A stretch of 64,000 nt of DNA from Lentisphaeria bacterium (GCA_022009855.1 CP091727.1:1426001-1490000), one strand, 5' to 3'; positions 48,914-58,657 are shown, numbered from the stretch's first letter. Translations and numbers: made by a program. Notes: generated by a model from the letters alone, not told the origin.

Positions 48914-50415
48914 TCATCTATTCAGAAATAATTTTTTATTTTCAAGCCCAAAGGTCCATTTCGTCATACGGTTCATACGGTTCGTACGGGGGATGTCAAC
49001 TTCTTTATTTTTTATATTCCGGTAACCGGAGCGGTTGGTCCAGCGACCATCCGTACCCGGGCGTTTGATGTCACGGCAGCGACTCAGATGAAACAGCGCC
49101 TGCATACAGTCTGGAAGCGCTGCCTGAAACTTCCGTTCCGGCATCAGCTGCCACCCGATGCGTTTGGCCACGCCGACATAGAGGCAGAAGATCTCTTCTG
49201 TCGTAAGGTTGCTCCCGGAGCCTCCTCCAGATAGTTCCGGAGAATGCTTTCCAGTTGGAAGGATTGGCCGAAAAGGAAACTCAACCGTTCTTTCTGCAGT
49301 TCAGATATCGGCAATCGGGTGGAGTTCGCCAGCAGAAGCTGCCGCAATCCCGCAAGACTCCAGTTCAGAATGCCGGCACCTTCGTCCGCAAAGAGAGTGT
49401 CGGCAAAGTGATCGATCGGCTTTGGCGGCATATAGCTTTTGCACTTGATCCAACGCAGGCGTCGATGCCAGGCCGTGAGGTCATCGTTGCTCTCGAACTC
49501 CAGAAGCGGAATTGCATTCCCGACGATGAAAACGTTGAAGATCCCCTCAATCATCTGCTGCTCATTGGAGTGTTTCAGTTCAACCCGCAAGGTATCGTCC
49601 CCCACCAGAGACTTCAGAATTCCCATGCCGTGGGAGGTAAAGAATGAAGTTTGCGACTCCTTCCCTGTCAACAATGTCTTGCCGAGAAAGGCGCTGGTTT
49701 CAAAGCGGCTTCCGATACAGCCGGGACGGATCTGCATGCTGTTGAGAGGTCCCACCAGTAACTCAAGGAGGTTTGCGACCGTTCCTTTCCCACTGCCGCC
49801 GGAACCGGTCAGCAGGAGAATGCTTTGCGTGAGATTTCGTCCCAGCAGGCATTGGCCGAAATACTTCTGCAGAAGCTCCACGTCATCCTCTTCCATCAAC
49901 GGAGACAGCAGTTGCTCCTTGAACCGGGGGCAATCCGCGGCTGGATCGTAGACGATATCGCAGCGGTTGCGGCTGTGATAATCCGGCGAAAACGGACGCA
50001 TTTCCCATTCGCCGGAGTCTGTAAGTTCCACCATCGTGTTCCGGCAGTGAACCCAGTTCCCCGAGGAAGAGAAAAAGGCGGTTTCCACTTCAGCTTGAAC
50101 TTCCAGATAGGTCAGGATATCTCGGATCGCCGCAGGACGCTGATATCGGGCGAGTTCACATTCGATTCCGCGTCGGCTCGCAAATTCCCGAACCGCAAGA
50201 CCGACTTGTGAGATCATCTCACTCTGTCTTTGAGGTTGCCACAGACCGCTTGCCGGCGAATATTGATAAAACTGCTTCTCGTTGGGCAGATAGATGCAGC
50301 GGGTTTGCTGACGGTAAAGTTCGGCAAAGCTCTGCAAGCCGAGGAGGAATCTAGACCCGTCTCTTATGAGGAGCGATCCATACTTTTCTTCGATTTCGAA
50401 AATGATCTCGTTCAT
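48914..50415 (-). CDS. D5/P4-type phage-plasmid helicase-primase, frameshifted
   Basis: The ATG at 50415 follows AAGGA. The N-terminal D5_N-like region has IYLPNEKQFYQYSPASGLW. The SF3 helicase has Walker A ILLLTGSGGSGKGTVANL near 220, HSNEQQMIEGIFNVFIVGN, and the arginine region WHRRLRWI. The frame changes near 49215; joined, the C terminus reads TTEEIFCLYVGVAKRIGW and GRWTNRSGYRNIKNK, the winged-helix end of this family, to a TGA at 48914. Joined length is about 500 residues. Such enzymes start replication of phages, plasmids and satellite islands. No integrase or replication partner is visible beside it. Confidence 0.87.
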
Positions 50416-50708
50416 GGTGAAATTCCTTTCCATTTGTTAAATGGTCAATACGGAAAAGATAACACCCCGGGAACGACTCCGCCAACCAGCGCATTTCCGC
50501 CGCTGGAAATCGGAATGATTCGGCAGGAAACCGAAATTTCAGGTTCTTCGGATTCTTTCCGACGGAATGAATCCGAGTCGTCCAAATGAAAAAAAATCAA
50601 TTTTTTCGGGTTATTTGTCGGCGGGAAAATTATGTGGCAAAAAATGTGGCAGAAATGTGACATTCTCTGCACGAAACGAGGGATTCGGAAAGAATCCGGA
50701 GGAATGGC
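50416..50708. other. Intergenic region between the primase and tRNA-Ala
   Basis: I see no convincing gene. It includes GGATTC/GAATCC inverted arms near 50537-50575, A-rich tracts, and a repeat of ATGTGGCA at 50631 and 50643. A 75-codon minus-strand frame here (50672-50445) has low complexity and no ribosome site, so I do not call it. Confidence 0.4.
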
Positions 50709-50749
50709 AAAAAAATCCGGAGAAGTGAGTTTCCCCTCAAATCTCCGGA
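50709..50749 (-). terminator. Terminator downstream of tRNA-Ala
   Basis: On the minus strand TCCGGAGA and TCTCCGGA pair around an 18-base loop and are followed by a run of seven T. It lies 16 bp past the tRNA 3' end. Confidence 0.75.
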
Positions 50750-50764
50750 ACTACGGCAAAAAAA

Positions 50765-50841
50765 TGGTGGAGCATAGCGGATTTGAACCGCTGACCCTCA
50801 CACTGCCAGTGTGATGCTCTAGCCAACTGAGCTAATGCCCC
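50765..50841 (-). tRNA. tRNA-Ala (GGC)
   Basis: The acceptor stem GGGGCAT pairs with ATGCTCC (one G-U), with discriminator A and encoded CCA at the low-coordinate end. The anticodon stem-loop CACAC-TGGCAGT-GTGAG (mispaired only at its outer edge) gives GGC. The T-loop GGTTCAAATCC is normal. The accessory island lies directly against its 3' side, a common integration point. Confidence 0.95.
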
Positions 50842-50946
50842 ACGCGTATAGTTCTCAATGTACCACCATTTTGACGGAAATGCAAATGGATTTACGCTGA
50901 AAAAGCGCGGATTTTCGCTTTTTTTCCGCCCGATTCACTTCTTTGC

Positions 50947-50974
50947 TTGCAATTTTCCGGTTTTATCGTATCGT
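50947..50974 (+). promoter_or_regulatory. Probable promoter of pepF
   Basis: TTGCAA (50947-50952) and TATCGT (50969-50974) are separated by 16 bp and lie about 40 bp before the pepF start. Confidence 0.5.
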
Positions 50975-51016
50975 ATCAAATCATGAATCGACTGTTGAAA
51001 AGAGGAGTCTTTCAGA

Positions 51017-52789
51017 ATGATTTCGGAAAAACAGACCTGGGACCTCGAGGTCCTCTATCCCTCCCCGGAGGCGTGGGAGAGTGATTTCAACCGGATCCGG
51101 CCGCTGGCGGAAGCCTTTCTCGCCTTCCGCGGCCGCCTGGCCGAATCCCCCGCCCTCCTCCGCGACGCCATCGCCGCCCTCGACGACTTCGAACGGCTCG
51201 GCGAAAAGGTCTACACCTTCGCCCACCTCCGCTCCGACGAGAACACCGCCGACAACGCCAACCGCGCCCGGGTCGACCGGGTCGAGGCGCTCTTCGCCTC
51301 CCTCTCCGACACCAGCGCCTGGTTCGAGCCGGAGGTGATGGCCATTCCGGAGGAGACGATGAACGCCTTTCTCGACGCGCCCGAACTCGCCCTCTACCGC
51401 CGCAGTCTCGTCGAACTGCTGCGCGAAAAGCCGCACACCCTCTCCGAACCCGAGGAACGGCTGCTCGGCACCCTCGGCGACGTGCTCGGATATCCCGACA
51501 AGACCTTCGAAATCCTCAACGACGCCGATCTTGATTTCGGCCGCGTGCGGGGCGAGGACGGCCGGATGGCCGCGCTCACTCACGGCAGCTACCGCCGCTT
51601 TCTCGAATCGGTCGACCGCGACGTGCGCCGCCGGGCGTTCCGGAAGATGTTCGGCACCTACCACAAGTTCCGCAACACCTTCGCCACCACCCTCGACGGA
51701 GCGGTCAAGCGCCACGTGGTCAGCGCCCGGATCCGCCACTACCCCTCGGCGCTCGCCCGCGCGCTGGCGCCGGACAATGTGCCCGAATCGGTCTACCGCG
51801 GCCTCATCACGACCGTCCACAACGGTCTCGACGGCTTCTACGACTACATGAAGCTCCGGCGCGAGGTGATGAATCTCGACAAGCTCGACATGTTCGACAT
51901 GTACAATCCGCTGCTGCCCGCCTGCCGCCGCGAATACGACTTCGCCGAAGCGGTGAAGCTGGTCCGGGAGGCGCTTGCGCCGCTCGGGGAGGAGTATGCG
52001 GAAAAGCTCTCGCTCGCCTTCTCCCAGCGCTGGATCGACGTGCCGGAACGCCGGGGGAAACGCTCCGGCGCCTATTCCAGCGGCTGCTACGACAGCTATC
52101 CCTATCTGCTGCTCAACTACAACCGCACACTGAACGACGTCTTCACGCTGGCGCACGAGCTGGGCCACTCGATGCACAGTTTCTACTCCAACGCGACTCA
52201 GCCCTACCACTACGCCGGGTACAGCATCTTCGTGGCGGAGGTGGCGAGCACCACCAACGAAATGCTGCTCTTCCGGCATCTGCTCGCCCGGAGTTCCGAC
52301 CGGGAGTTCCGGGCGTTTCTGCTCGGTCACCTCGCCGACGAGATCCGCGGCACGATCTTCCGCCAGACGATGTTCGCCGAATTCGAGCTTCTGGCGCATG
52401 AGCTGGTCGAACAGGGGGTGCCGCTCTCCGCCGACCTGCTCGACGAAAAGTACGCCGAACTCAACACCCTCTACTACGGTCCGGAGGTCGAGGCCGATCC
52501 GCTGATCGCGGTGGAGTGGGCGCGGATTCCGCACTTCTACTACAACTTCTACGTCTACAAGTACGCCACCGGCATGTCGGCGGCGATTCAGCTCGCGGAG
52601 CGCCTCGCTTCGGGCGATCCGGCCGGACGCGAAGCCTACTTCGGATTCCTGAAGGCGGGCGATTCGAAGGATGTCCTCGACATCATGAAGGATGCGGGCG
52701 TGGATCTCTCACCCCCCGCGCCGGTCGAGGCGGCGCTCGGCTACTTCCGTTCGACGGTGCAACAGCTCCGCCGGGAACTGGGCCGTTGA
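51017..52789 (+). CDS. pepF: Oligoendopeptidase F (M3 family metallopeptidase)
   Basis: Intact 590-residue enzyme after a GAGGAG site. The N-terminal helical PepF domain begins TWDLEVLYPSPEAWESDFNR. The zinc motif is FTLAHELGHSMHSFYSN near residue 380 (HExxH), with the third ligand in the following EVASTTNEMLLF. The end IPHFYYNFYVYKYATGMSAA is typical. The enzyme cleaves short oligopeptides in the cytoplasm, recycling peptides after protein turnover or uptake. It is first in a plus-strand run with a small unknown gene. Confidence 0.96.
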   Translation: MISEKQTWDLEVLYPSPEAWESDFNRIRPLAEAFLAFRGRLAESPALLRDAIAALDDFERLGEKVYTFAHLRSDENTADNANRARVDRVEALFASLSDTSAWFEPEVMAIPEETMNAFLDAPELALYRRSLVELLREKPHTLSEPEERLLGTLGDVLGYPDKTFEILNDADLDFGRVRGEDGRMAALTHGSYRRFLESVDRDVRRRAFRKMFGTYHKFRNTFATTLDGAVKRHVVSARIRHYPSALARALAPDNVPESVYRGLITTVHNGLDGFYDYMKLRREVMNLDKLDMFDMYNPLLPACRREYDFAEAVKLVREALAPLGEEYAEKLSLAFSQRWIDVPERRGKRSGAYSSGCYDSYPYLLLNYNRTLNDVFTLAHELGHSMHSFYSNATQPYHYAGYSIFVAEVASTTNEMLLFRHLLARSSDREFRAFLLGHLADEIRGTIFRQTMFAEFELLAHELVEQGVPLSADLLDEKYAELNTLYYGPEVEADPLIAVEWARIPHFYYNFYVYKYATGMSAAIQLAERLASGDPAGREAYFGFLKAGDSKDVLDIMKDAGVDLSPPAPVEAALGYFRSTVQQLRRELGR

Positions 52790-52810
52790 ACCGGAGGAAG
52801 GAGGCGTTTC

Positions 52811-53347
52811 ATGGCAAAGGAATTCACCCGTTCGCTCCCGGCGCAGGCGGCGGCGCTCTCGGTGATCAACGCGGCGAAGGAGCACGGTTATCTCAAGGGG
52901 CCTCTGGTGGCCGATCCGGTCCTGGCGGAGGCGGAGAAGGAGTTGTTTCTGGCAATGCTCAAACGGCTGGCGGACCGGCGGAGAACCGGCGGCGGTGAAC
53001 TCACCTCCGACGAAATCTCGTCGCTTTTCACCTTCGTATTCGCCCGCGCGGCGGAGGCGGTCACCAACATGGTCAACCGCCAGCCGAACAAATTCGAGCT
53101 GCTCGGAATGTTCGACGGCAAGGTACCGATCAGCGCCGATGAGCGGTTGATCGGCGCCTTCAAGAAGCTCGAACTGCCCTCGGACTGCGCACGGGCCTAC
53201 TGGACATGGTATCACGACGGCGCCGATGCCGGGCAGAGGAGCGGAGTCGATCCGGTCCTGCCGCTGTTCGAGGCGCTCAAGTGGACCTTCCGCATCTCGT
53301 GCACCGTGGCGATCGAGAAGCTGGAGGAGCTCGGTATCCGGCTGTGA
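52811..53347 (+). CDS. Conserved hypothetical protein, 178 residues
   Basis: The gene begins 21 bp after pepF with GGAGG upstream. The product looks helical (QAAALSVINAAKEHGYLKG, LFLAMLKRLADRR) and has a short conserved-looking core GKVPISADERLIGAFKKLEL and WTWYHDGADA. There is no signal peptide, membrane segment or recognisable motif. Its place between pepF and a membrane glycosyltransferase-like gene gives no clear clue. Confidence 0.7.
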   Translation: MAKEFTRSLPAQAAALSVINAAKEHGYLKGPLVADPVLAEAEKELFLAMLKRLADRRRTGGGELTSDEISSLFTFVFARAAEAVTNMVNRQPNKFELLGMFDGKVPISADERLIGAFKKLELPSDCARAYWTWYHDGADAGQRSGVDPVLPLFEALKWTFRISCTVAIEKLEELGIRL

Positions 53348-53376
53348 CCGGGAGAGCCGCCGGAGAGAGGAACCGA

Positions 53377-55124
53377 ATGCGAACGACTCTGCGGAACCGT
53401 GCGACGATGCTCTGGTGCGCCGCCATCGTGCTTCTGGCGGCGATGCCGGCGCTTCTGCTTCCGGCGGGAGCGGGCTGGATCACCGACAACGGCAACAAGT
53501 ACATCATCATGCGCAGTCTCGCCGAAGGGGGAACGACGGCGATCGCGAATCCGGCGGCCGGAATCGATCCGGAGGGGAGGTTCTTTCCGGACGGCGGATT
53601 CCACTTCCGGCGGTTTCACGGTGAAATGCGGTCGATCTATCCGAGTACTTTCCGGCGCTGACGCTGCCGTGGTACCGGCTCTTCGGGGAACGCGGGGTGC
53701 TGGTTCTCCCGGCGCTCGGCGCGATGGCGGCGGCGCTGCTCTTCGGCCTCTGGCGGCGGCGGATGGCGGCGGGACTGCTCCTGCTGGCCGGGACGCCGCT
53801 GCTCTTCTACGGCGGCACCTTCTGGGAGATGGCGCCGAGCGTCCTCTTCGCGCTGACGGCGGTGATGCTCGCGGTACGGCGGCGGCTGTTCCTCGCCGGG
53901 CTGGTGCTGGGGGCGGGGCTGATCCTGCGCGAAGAGATGTACTTTCTTGCGGTGGCGCTGGCGGCGGGGCTCCTCTTCGCCGACCGGCGGCAGTGGCGCG
54001 GCGTGCTCCGATTCGGCGTCGGTTTCCTCGTCGCCGCGCTCCCGCTGCTCCTCTGGCAGTTCCACAGTTTCGGCCACCTGCTCGGACTGCACGGCGCGCT
54101 CTATTACTCCCACAACCGGATCGCGCCGCCGACGATATGGGAACAGCTCTCCGGCTTCTTCGAAGGGTGTTATCTCTACCTGTTCCAGTTCAATGCGGGA
54201 ACGCCGGAATTCCGCTGGTACTACCCGGTGCTGTTTTCTCCGATGCTGCTGATGGCGGCGGCGGGAGCCGCGCCTGGATTCGGCGCCTGGCGGAGATGCA
54301 AACACGGAGCGTTTGCGCTCGCTTCGGCGGCGTGGCTGGTTCTCGTGGTGATGCTCTGGCGCAATCCGGCTCCGGCGATGGCGGCGGGGGTGACGGTGGG
54401 GCTGTTTACCGGCACGCCGCTGATGGCGGGATTCCTGCTGAACTGGCGTCCGCTGCTGCGGAGTGCGGAACGCTCCTCGCGGCTGCTCGCGGCGCTGGCG
54501 ATCGTCTACATTGTGCTGACGCCGCCGCTGCTGACCCGGAGCGATATCGGCATCATCTGGGGGCCGCGCCATTTTCTCTGCCTCATGCCGGTGCTGCTGC
54601 TGCTGAGTTTCGAGGGGTGGCGCAAACAGCGCAACGCGGAGATCCGGCAGGCGGGGGCGGCGGGTTCTCTGCTCCGGGCGGTACAGCGCGGAAGGCGTTT
54701 TCTACTGATTCCGGCGGCGGCGCTGGGATTTTCGCTCGCGCTTCAGCTTTTCGGATTGCGGACCCTTTTCGGCGTGACGGAGGAGACCGCGCGCCTGACC
54801 GCAAAACTGCGTTCCATGGCGCCGGAGGTGGTGATTTCGGATCTGTTCTTCCTGCCGGAACAGACGCCGCAGCTCTTTTTCGAAAAGCGGTGGCTCTTCG
54901 TCAAAAACGACGAGGCGGCGGCGGAACTCCCGGCTCTGCTGGCGCGGCACGGGATCCGTGAAGCGGTGCTGGTGCTCTCTCCCCGCTTCCGGAACCTGAG
55001 CGACGGGGCGCTGCGCCGTCTGCTCACTTCGCTGCCGCTGGCGGCGCCGCCGGAACGGTTTGCCGCCCCGGTGAGCGGATTTCTCGAACTGTTCCTGGGA
55101 AAAGTGCGTTTGCAATCCCCGTAA
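53377..55124 (+). CDS. GT-C-type integral membrane glycosyltransferase-like protein, frameshifted
   Basis: The ATG at 53377 starts a protein with about eleven hydrophobic helices. The first is followed by GAGWITDNGNKYIIMRSLAEGG, the acidic first loop typical of GT39/PMT-like enzymes. The frame changes near 53630 and continues YFPALTLPWYRLFGERG. Later landmarks are LILREEMYFLAVALAAG and GIIWGPRHFLCLMPVLLLLS. The soluble C-terminal part ends FLELFLGKVRLQSP. Joined length is about 582 residues. Such proteins move a sugar from a lipid carrier to lipid or protein on the outer face of the inner membrane; donor and acceptor are unknown. Confidence 0.75.
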
Positions 55125-55203
55125 CTTTCTGCTATATTGGTAGGAGACAGAAAAAACACGCTCCCGGCAGCGGGGGCTTACGATAAGAATTCCGGAGAAG
55201 AAT

Positions 55204-56162
55204 ATGGATCAGATTTTCGCCGTCAGACTGGACAACGGCAGTTCACTGGATATCAAGGCGTCGTCCGAACTGGGGCTTCAGCCGCATGACCTCTGCGTGT
55301 TTCGGCGCGACTTCTATACAGACCTGGGTGAGATTCGAAGGGAGGTGCCGCCGCCGGCCAATCCAGGCGACCTGCCGACCGCGCTGCGGAAAGCGGAAAC
55401 CGCCGATCTGGCGACCGCCAACGCAAACGACGCCAAGGCACGGTCGGCCATGCAGACGGCGCATCGGTTCGTCAACAGCCTCGGGTTGGAGATGAAACTG
55501 CTGAACGCGCACTATTCGCTCGACGGAAAGCTGGTGACGATCCAGTTCAGCGCGGACGGGCGGGTGGATTTCCGCGAGCTGGTCAAGGAGCTCTCGCGGG
55601 CGCTCTGCACCCGGATCGAACTGCGTCAGATCGGTGTGCGCGATGAGACCGGAATCCACGGCGGCATCGCCGTCTGCGGCCAGCAGCTCTGCTGCTCGCG
55701 GTTTCTCAAGGAGTTCAATTCGATCAACGTCAAGATGGCCAAGGAGCAGGACCTCTCGCTGACTCCGGCGACGATCTCCGGCGTCTGCGGGCGGCTGAAG
55801 TGCTGCCTCAAATACGAACATGAAGGGTACCAGGAGTTCGAAAGGGGATGCCGCGCCGCGGAGAGTGGTGCGACACGCCGCAGGGGCGCGGCCGGGTCAG
55901 CGACCGCAATCTGCTTACCCGGCGGGTGTCGGTCACGCTCGAAAGCGGCAATGTTGTGCAGTTCGCCCGCGAGGAGATCACCATCCAGCCGACGGAGCGC
56001 CGTTCCGGCGGGAACGGCAACGGCGGCAACGGCGGCTCCCGGCGGAACCGTGACGGCGGCCGCCGGAACGGCCAGAACCAGGGACCGCGCAACGGAGAGC
56101 AGAAGAGAGAGGCGCAGCCGCCGAAAGAGAGTCCGGAATCCGGTCCCGGAGCGGCGGAATGA
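55204..56162 (+). CDS. ricT: PSP1/RicT-like regulatory protein, frameshifted
   Basis: The first 215 residues hold the PSP1 domain. The three cysteine blocks of RicT/YaaT are present: GIHGGIAVCGQQLCCSRFL, SGVCGRLKCCLKYEH and the conserved aromatic end. In Bacillus this protein, with RicA and RicF, binds iron-sulfur clusters and promotes RNA processing. The frame changes near 55848; the following frame gives WCDTPQGRGRVSDRNLLTRR and a disordered Gly/Arg/Asn-rich tail to GAAE. Joined length is about 319 residues. The stop overlaps the next start (ATGA). Confidence 0.9.
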
Positions 56163-57103
56163 GTCCGGAATTTCCCGGTCTCGATCGGTACTGCGCGCTC
56201 GACGCCGCCGGCTTTCTGCCGGGGGCGGGAGAGGCTCCGGCGGAATTTCTCTCCCGGGTGGAGGCGATTCTTGACGCTCACCGGGAGTTTGAGGCGGAAC
56301 TTGCCGAAAAGGGGGAGGTGACGGTTTTCGACGGAATCCGGGTGCGCACGGCCGACCGGATTCCGGCGGAGATCATCGCAGAAGCGGAGGAGGTGACCGG
56401 GAAACTCTATGATTTCCGGGTGCGCCATGTGCCGGGATTCTTTCTTTCGCGTGACGTCGGGCTGCTCTGGGGAGGGTGCCTGATCGCCGACACCGAGCTG
56501 CCGCTGTCGATCTTCCTGATCCGGGGAGCGTTCCGAACCCGGGAACGGTGGCTCTTCTACAACCGGCGCGAACTGCTCGCGCATGAACTCTGCCATTCGA
56601 TGCGGCAGAGTCTGCACGAGATCACGCTGGAGGAGCATTTCGCCTACCAGACCAGTCCGAGCCGGCTGCGCCGCTATCTCGGGAACTGTTTCATCCGTGA
56701 ACGCGACGCGATCTGGTTCATCGTGCCGGCGCTGCTGCTGCTCTGTGCGCAGACGGCGCAGACCTTCTGGCTGCCGCGGCTGCCGGTCTGGCCCTTCTGG
56801 CCGGTGGCGCTGGCCTACCCGGCCTTTCTGCTGCTGCGGAACATGCGGTCGCGGCGGCTGGTCGGTCGTGCGGCGCGGAAACTGGCCGGATTTGGAGTGG
56901 CGCGTCCCGGCGCGGTGCTGTTCCGCTGCACCCGGGAGGAGATCCGGACGCTGGGGAACCTCGCTTCGCGCGGGGATTTTGAAGAGTTTGTCGATCGCCG
57001 GGCGGGTGAAGAGCTGCGCTGGGCGATCATCCGTCGCCGTTTTATTCAACCGGAACCGGGAGAATCCACCGATGAAACTTGCCGACCTGACCCGCTTTCT
57101 TGA
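56159..57103 (+). CDS. Membrane-associated zinc metalloprotease-like protein
   Basis: Intact 314-residue protein. Residues 135-150 have RRELLAHELCHSMRQSLHE, a HExxH zinc motif, with a nearby EEHFAYQTSPSRLRRYLGN that may supply the third ligand. Two hydrophobic helices follow (AIWFIVPALLLLCAQTAQTF and PFWPVALAYPAFLLL), placing the active site near the inner face of the membrane. I cannot assign a protease family. Its start overlaps ricT and its end overlaps the NIF3 gene by 32 bp, so the three are translationally linked. Confidence 0.75.
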   Translation: MSPEFPGLDRYCALDAAGFLPGAGEAPAEFLSRVEAILDAHREFEAELAEKGEVTVFDGIRVRTADRIPAEIIAEAEEVTGKLYDFRVRHVPGFFLSRDVGLLWGGCLIADTELPLSIFLIRGAFRTRERWLFYNRRELLAHELCHSMRQSLHEITLEEHFAYQTSPSRLRRYLGNCFIRERDAIWFIVPALLLLCAQTAQTFWLPRLPVWPFWPVALAYPAFLLLRNMRSRRLVGRAARKLAGFGVARPGAVLFRCTREEIRTLGNLASRGDFEEFVDRRAGEELRWAIIRRRFIQPEPGESTDETCRPDPLS

Positions 57104-57833
57104 CGAAGAACTTCACCTGGAACAGTACCGGAGCGACCACTCCAACAACGGCCTTCAGGTCGAAGGGGATCCCGAGGTGCGCCGTGCCGCGTTCGCCGTG
57201 GATGCGTGCCTTGCGACCTTTGAGCGGGCGGTTGAAGAGAAGGTGGAGTTTCTCTTCGTCCATCACGGACTGAGCTGGGGGGGCGAACCGCGCCGCTTCA
57301 CCGGAATCACCGCCGCCCGGCTGAAGTGTCTGTTTCATGCCGGAATCAGCCTTTACGCCGCACACCTGCCGCTGGATGCCAATCCGGTGTTCGGAAACAA
57401 CGCAGAACTCTCCCGTCTCGCCGGGCTGATCGAAACGGACCCCTGCTGCCTGTACGACGGAGTGATGATCGGGCGGATCGGGGAGTTCCCGTCGCCGCGC
57501 CCGCTGCCGGAAATCGCCGCGCGTCTGGAGCGGGAGCTGAGGACGACCGCGCAGATCTGCGGAGATCCGGACGCCGCGGTGTCGCGGGCGGCGGTCGTCT
57601 CCGGCGGCGGCGGGATGGATGCGCTCGAGCAGGCTGCCGCCGACGGCGCAGATCTGCTGATCACCGGCGAACTCACGCACGTGATGTACCACTGCGCCCG
57701 GGAACTCGGCGTGAATGTGCTTGCGCTCGGTCATTACGCGACGGAAACGGTCGGCCCGCGGGCGCTGATGCGGCATGTCGGCGGAACCTTCCCGCTGGAG
57801 CTCACTTTCCTCGATCTGCCAACTGGACTCTGA
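57072..57833 (+). CDS. NIF3-like dinuclear metal-centre protein
   Basis: Intact 253-residue protein. Metal-site signatures of the NIF3/YbgI family are DHSNNGLQVEGDPEVRR near 22, EFLFVHHGLSWGG near 60, YAAHLPLDANPVFGNN near 100 and the C-terminal ADLLITGELTHVMYHCA and ALGHYATETVG. The family is often labelled GTP cyclohydrolase I type 2, but its real reaction is unsettled. The ATG at 57072 lies inside the previous gene. Confidence 0.93.
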   Translation: MKLADLTRFLDEELHLEQYRSDHSNNGLQVEGDPEVRRAAFAVDACLATFERAVEEKVEFLFVHHGLSWGGEPRRFTGITAARLKCLFHAGISLYAAHLPLDANPVFGNNAELSRLAGLIETDPCCLYDGVMIGRIGEFPSPRPLPEIAARLERELRTTAQICGDPDAAVSRAAVVSGGGGMDALEQAAADGADLLITGELTHVMYHCARELGVNVLALGHYATETVGPRALMRHVGGTFPLELTFLDLPTGL

Positions 57834-57932
57834 ACGGCGCACAGCCCCTTCGGACGGAATTTCCGGGTACTCCGAAGTGGAAAACCCTTCCGGGGGAAAA
57901 AGGGCGGCGGCAGTGGGAGACGTGGATAAAAA

Positions 57933-58025
57933 AGAAAGCAGGCTTTATACTCTCGCGTGACAGATGTACAATAAGCTCAAAAGAGAGCCCGATGCATAAA
58001 TTGTTCCGAGACTAACCTGCTTTCT
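57933..58025. ncRNA. Possible structured RNA or regulatory element before tRNA-Lys
   Basis: Perfect 10-bp arms AGAAAGCAGG and CCTGCTTTCT enclose 73 bases containing a smaller GCTC/GAGC hairpin (57975-57988) and CTCTC/GAGAG segments that could pair. I match no known RNA family by eye. The surrounding 57834-58130 holds no protein gene. Confidence 0.3.
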
Positions 58026-58130
58026 GGTATTCACTATATACCGTCGGCGGGCAAAATCAAGGGGCGATGGAGAAAAAATTCAAAGGATTTCCGAACTATC
58101 TTAATTTTTTTCAAAAAGTTCGTTGAAAAT

Positions 58131-58158
58131 TTGCAAAAGTTCAAAAACGGGCTATTTT
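58131..58158 (+). promoter_or_regulatory. Probable promoter of tRNA-Lys and rpmB
   Basis: TTGCAA (58131-58136) and TATTTT (58153-58158) are 16 bp apart, about 33 bp before the tRNA. Confidence 0.5.
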
Positions 58159-58190
58159 AATAATCTGTTGTCATCGGTAATTGATCCGGT

Positions 58191-58266
58191 GGGTTGATAG
58201 CTCAGTCGGTAGAGCATCGCCCTTTTAAGGCGGTGGTCCCGGGTTCGAGTCCCGGTCAACCCACCA
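58191..58266 (+). tRNA. tRNA-Lys (TTT)
   Basis: The acceptor stem GGGTTGA pairs with TCAACCC, with discriminator A and encoded CCA. The anticodon loop CTTTTAA gives TTT, and the T-loop GGTTCGAGTCC is normal. It lies 73 bp before rpmB on the same strand. Confidence 0.96.
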
Positions 58267-58339
58267 TTTTTACGATAGATGGTGTAAGCAACATAACTAT
58301 ACTCCGGGCCGGATTCCGGCGGAAGAAGCGAGGAACAAA

Positions 58340-58568
58340 ATGAGCAAATTTTGCGAAATGTGCGGCAAGGGCAAGGCCCACGGCGGCTGCATCACCCGCA
58401 AGGGTCTGGCGAAAAAAGGCCGGCGGAATCGGTATGCACGTCGTGAAGAACGTCAAGCGGACCTTCGAAGCGAACCTGCAGAACGTCAAAATCGTCGACG
58501 GCGGCACAGTCCGGACCGTCAAGATGTGCGTTCGCTGCATCCGTACCGGCAACTTCACCAAGGCGTAA
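58340..58568 (+). CDS. rpmB: 50S ribosomal protein bL28, frameshifted
   Basis: After a GAGGA site the product begins SKFCEMCGKGKAHGGCITRK, a cysteine-containing form of bL28. The frame changes at an A6 run near 58411. Reading one base fewer gives AGGIGMHVVKNVKRTFEANL and ends VKMCVRCIRTGNFTKA at a TAA at 58566-58568. The four cysteines (CEMC, CVRC) would bind zinc. Corrected length is about 75 residues. The gene is essential for normal ribosomes, so the A6 run is almost certainly a sequencing error. Confidence 0.95.
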
Positions 58569-58599
58569 TCCGCATCCCGTGAAGTTGTATTGTAAAAAG

Positions 58600-58628
58600 G
58601 CGGACGAGTGATTCCTCGTCCGCTTTTT
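58600..58628 (+). terminator. Intrinsic terminator after rpmB
   Basis: GCGGACGAG pairs with CTCGTCCGC and is followed by TTTTT. It lies 32 bp after the rpmB stop. Confidence 0.9.
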
Positions 58629-58657
58629 GTGTTTTCAACGAAGAGCGGAGCTGTTCA

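Noticed and set aside
48960..48986. Tandem CATACGGTT-type repeat near the primase that looks like replication iterons
   Set aside because: After correcting the frame change near 49215 this stretch is the coding end of the primase (RTNRMNRMTK), so the repeat is explained by codons.
50230..50589. 119-codon plus-strand frame opposite the primase start
   Set aside because: It lies mostly antisense to the primase and ends in low-complexity serine-rich sequence with no ribosome site.
58340..58568. Programmed ribosomal frameshift in rpmB at the A6 run
   Set aside because: Similar breaks occur in dozens of unrelated genes at ordinary homopolymers, so a general sequencing fault is the simpler explanation.
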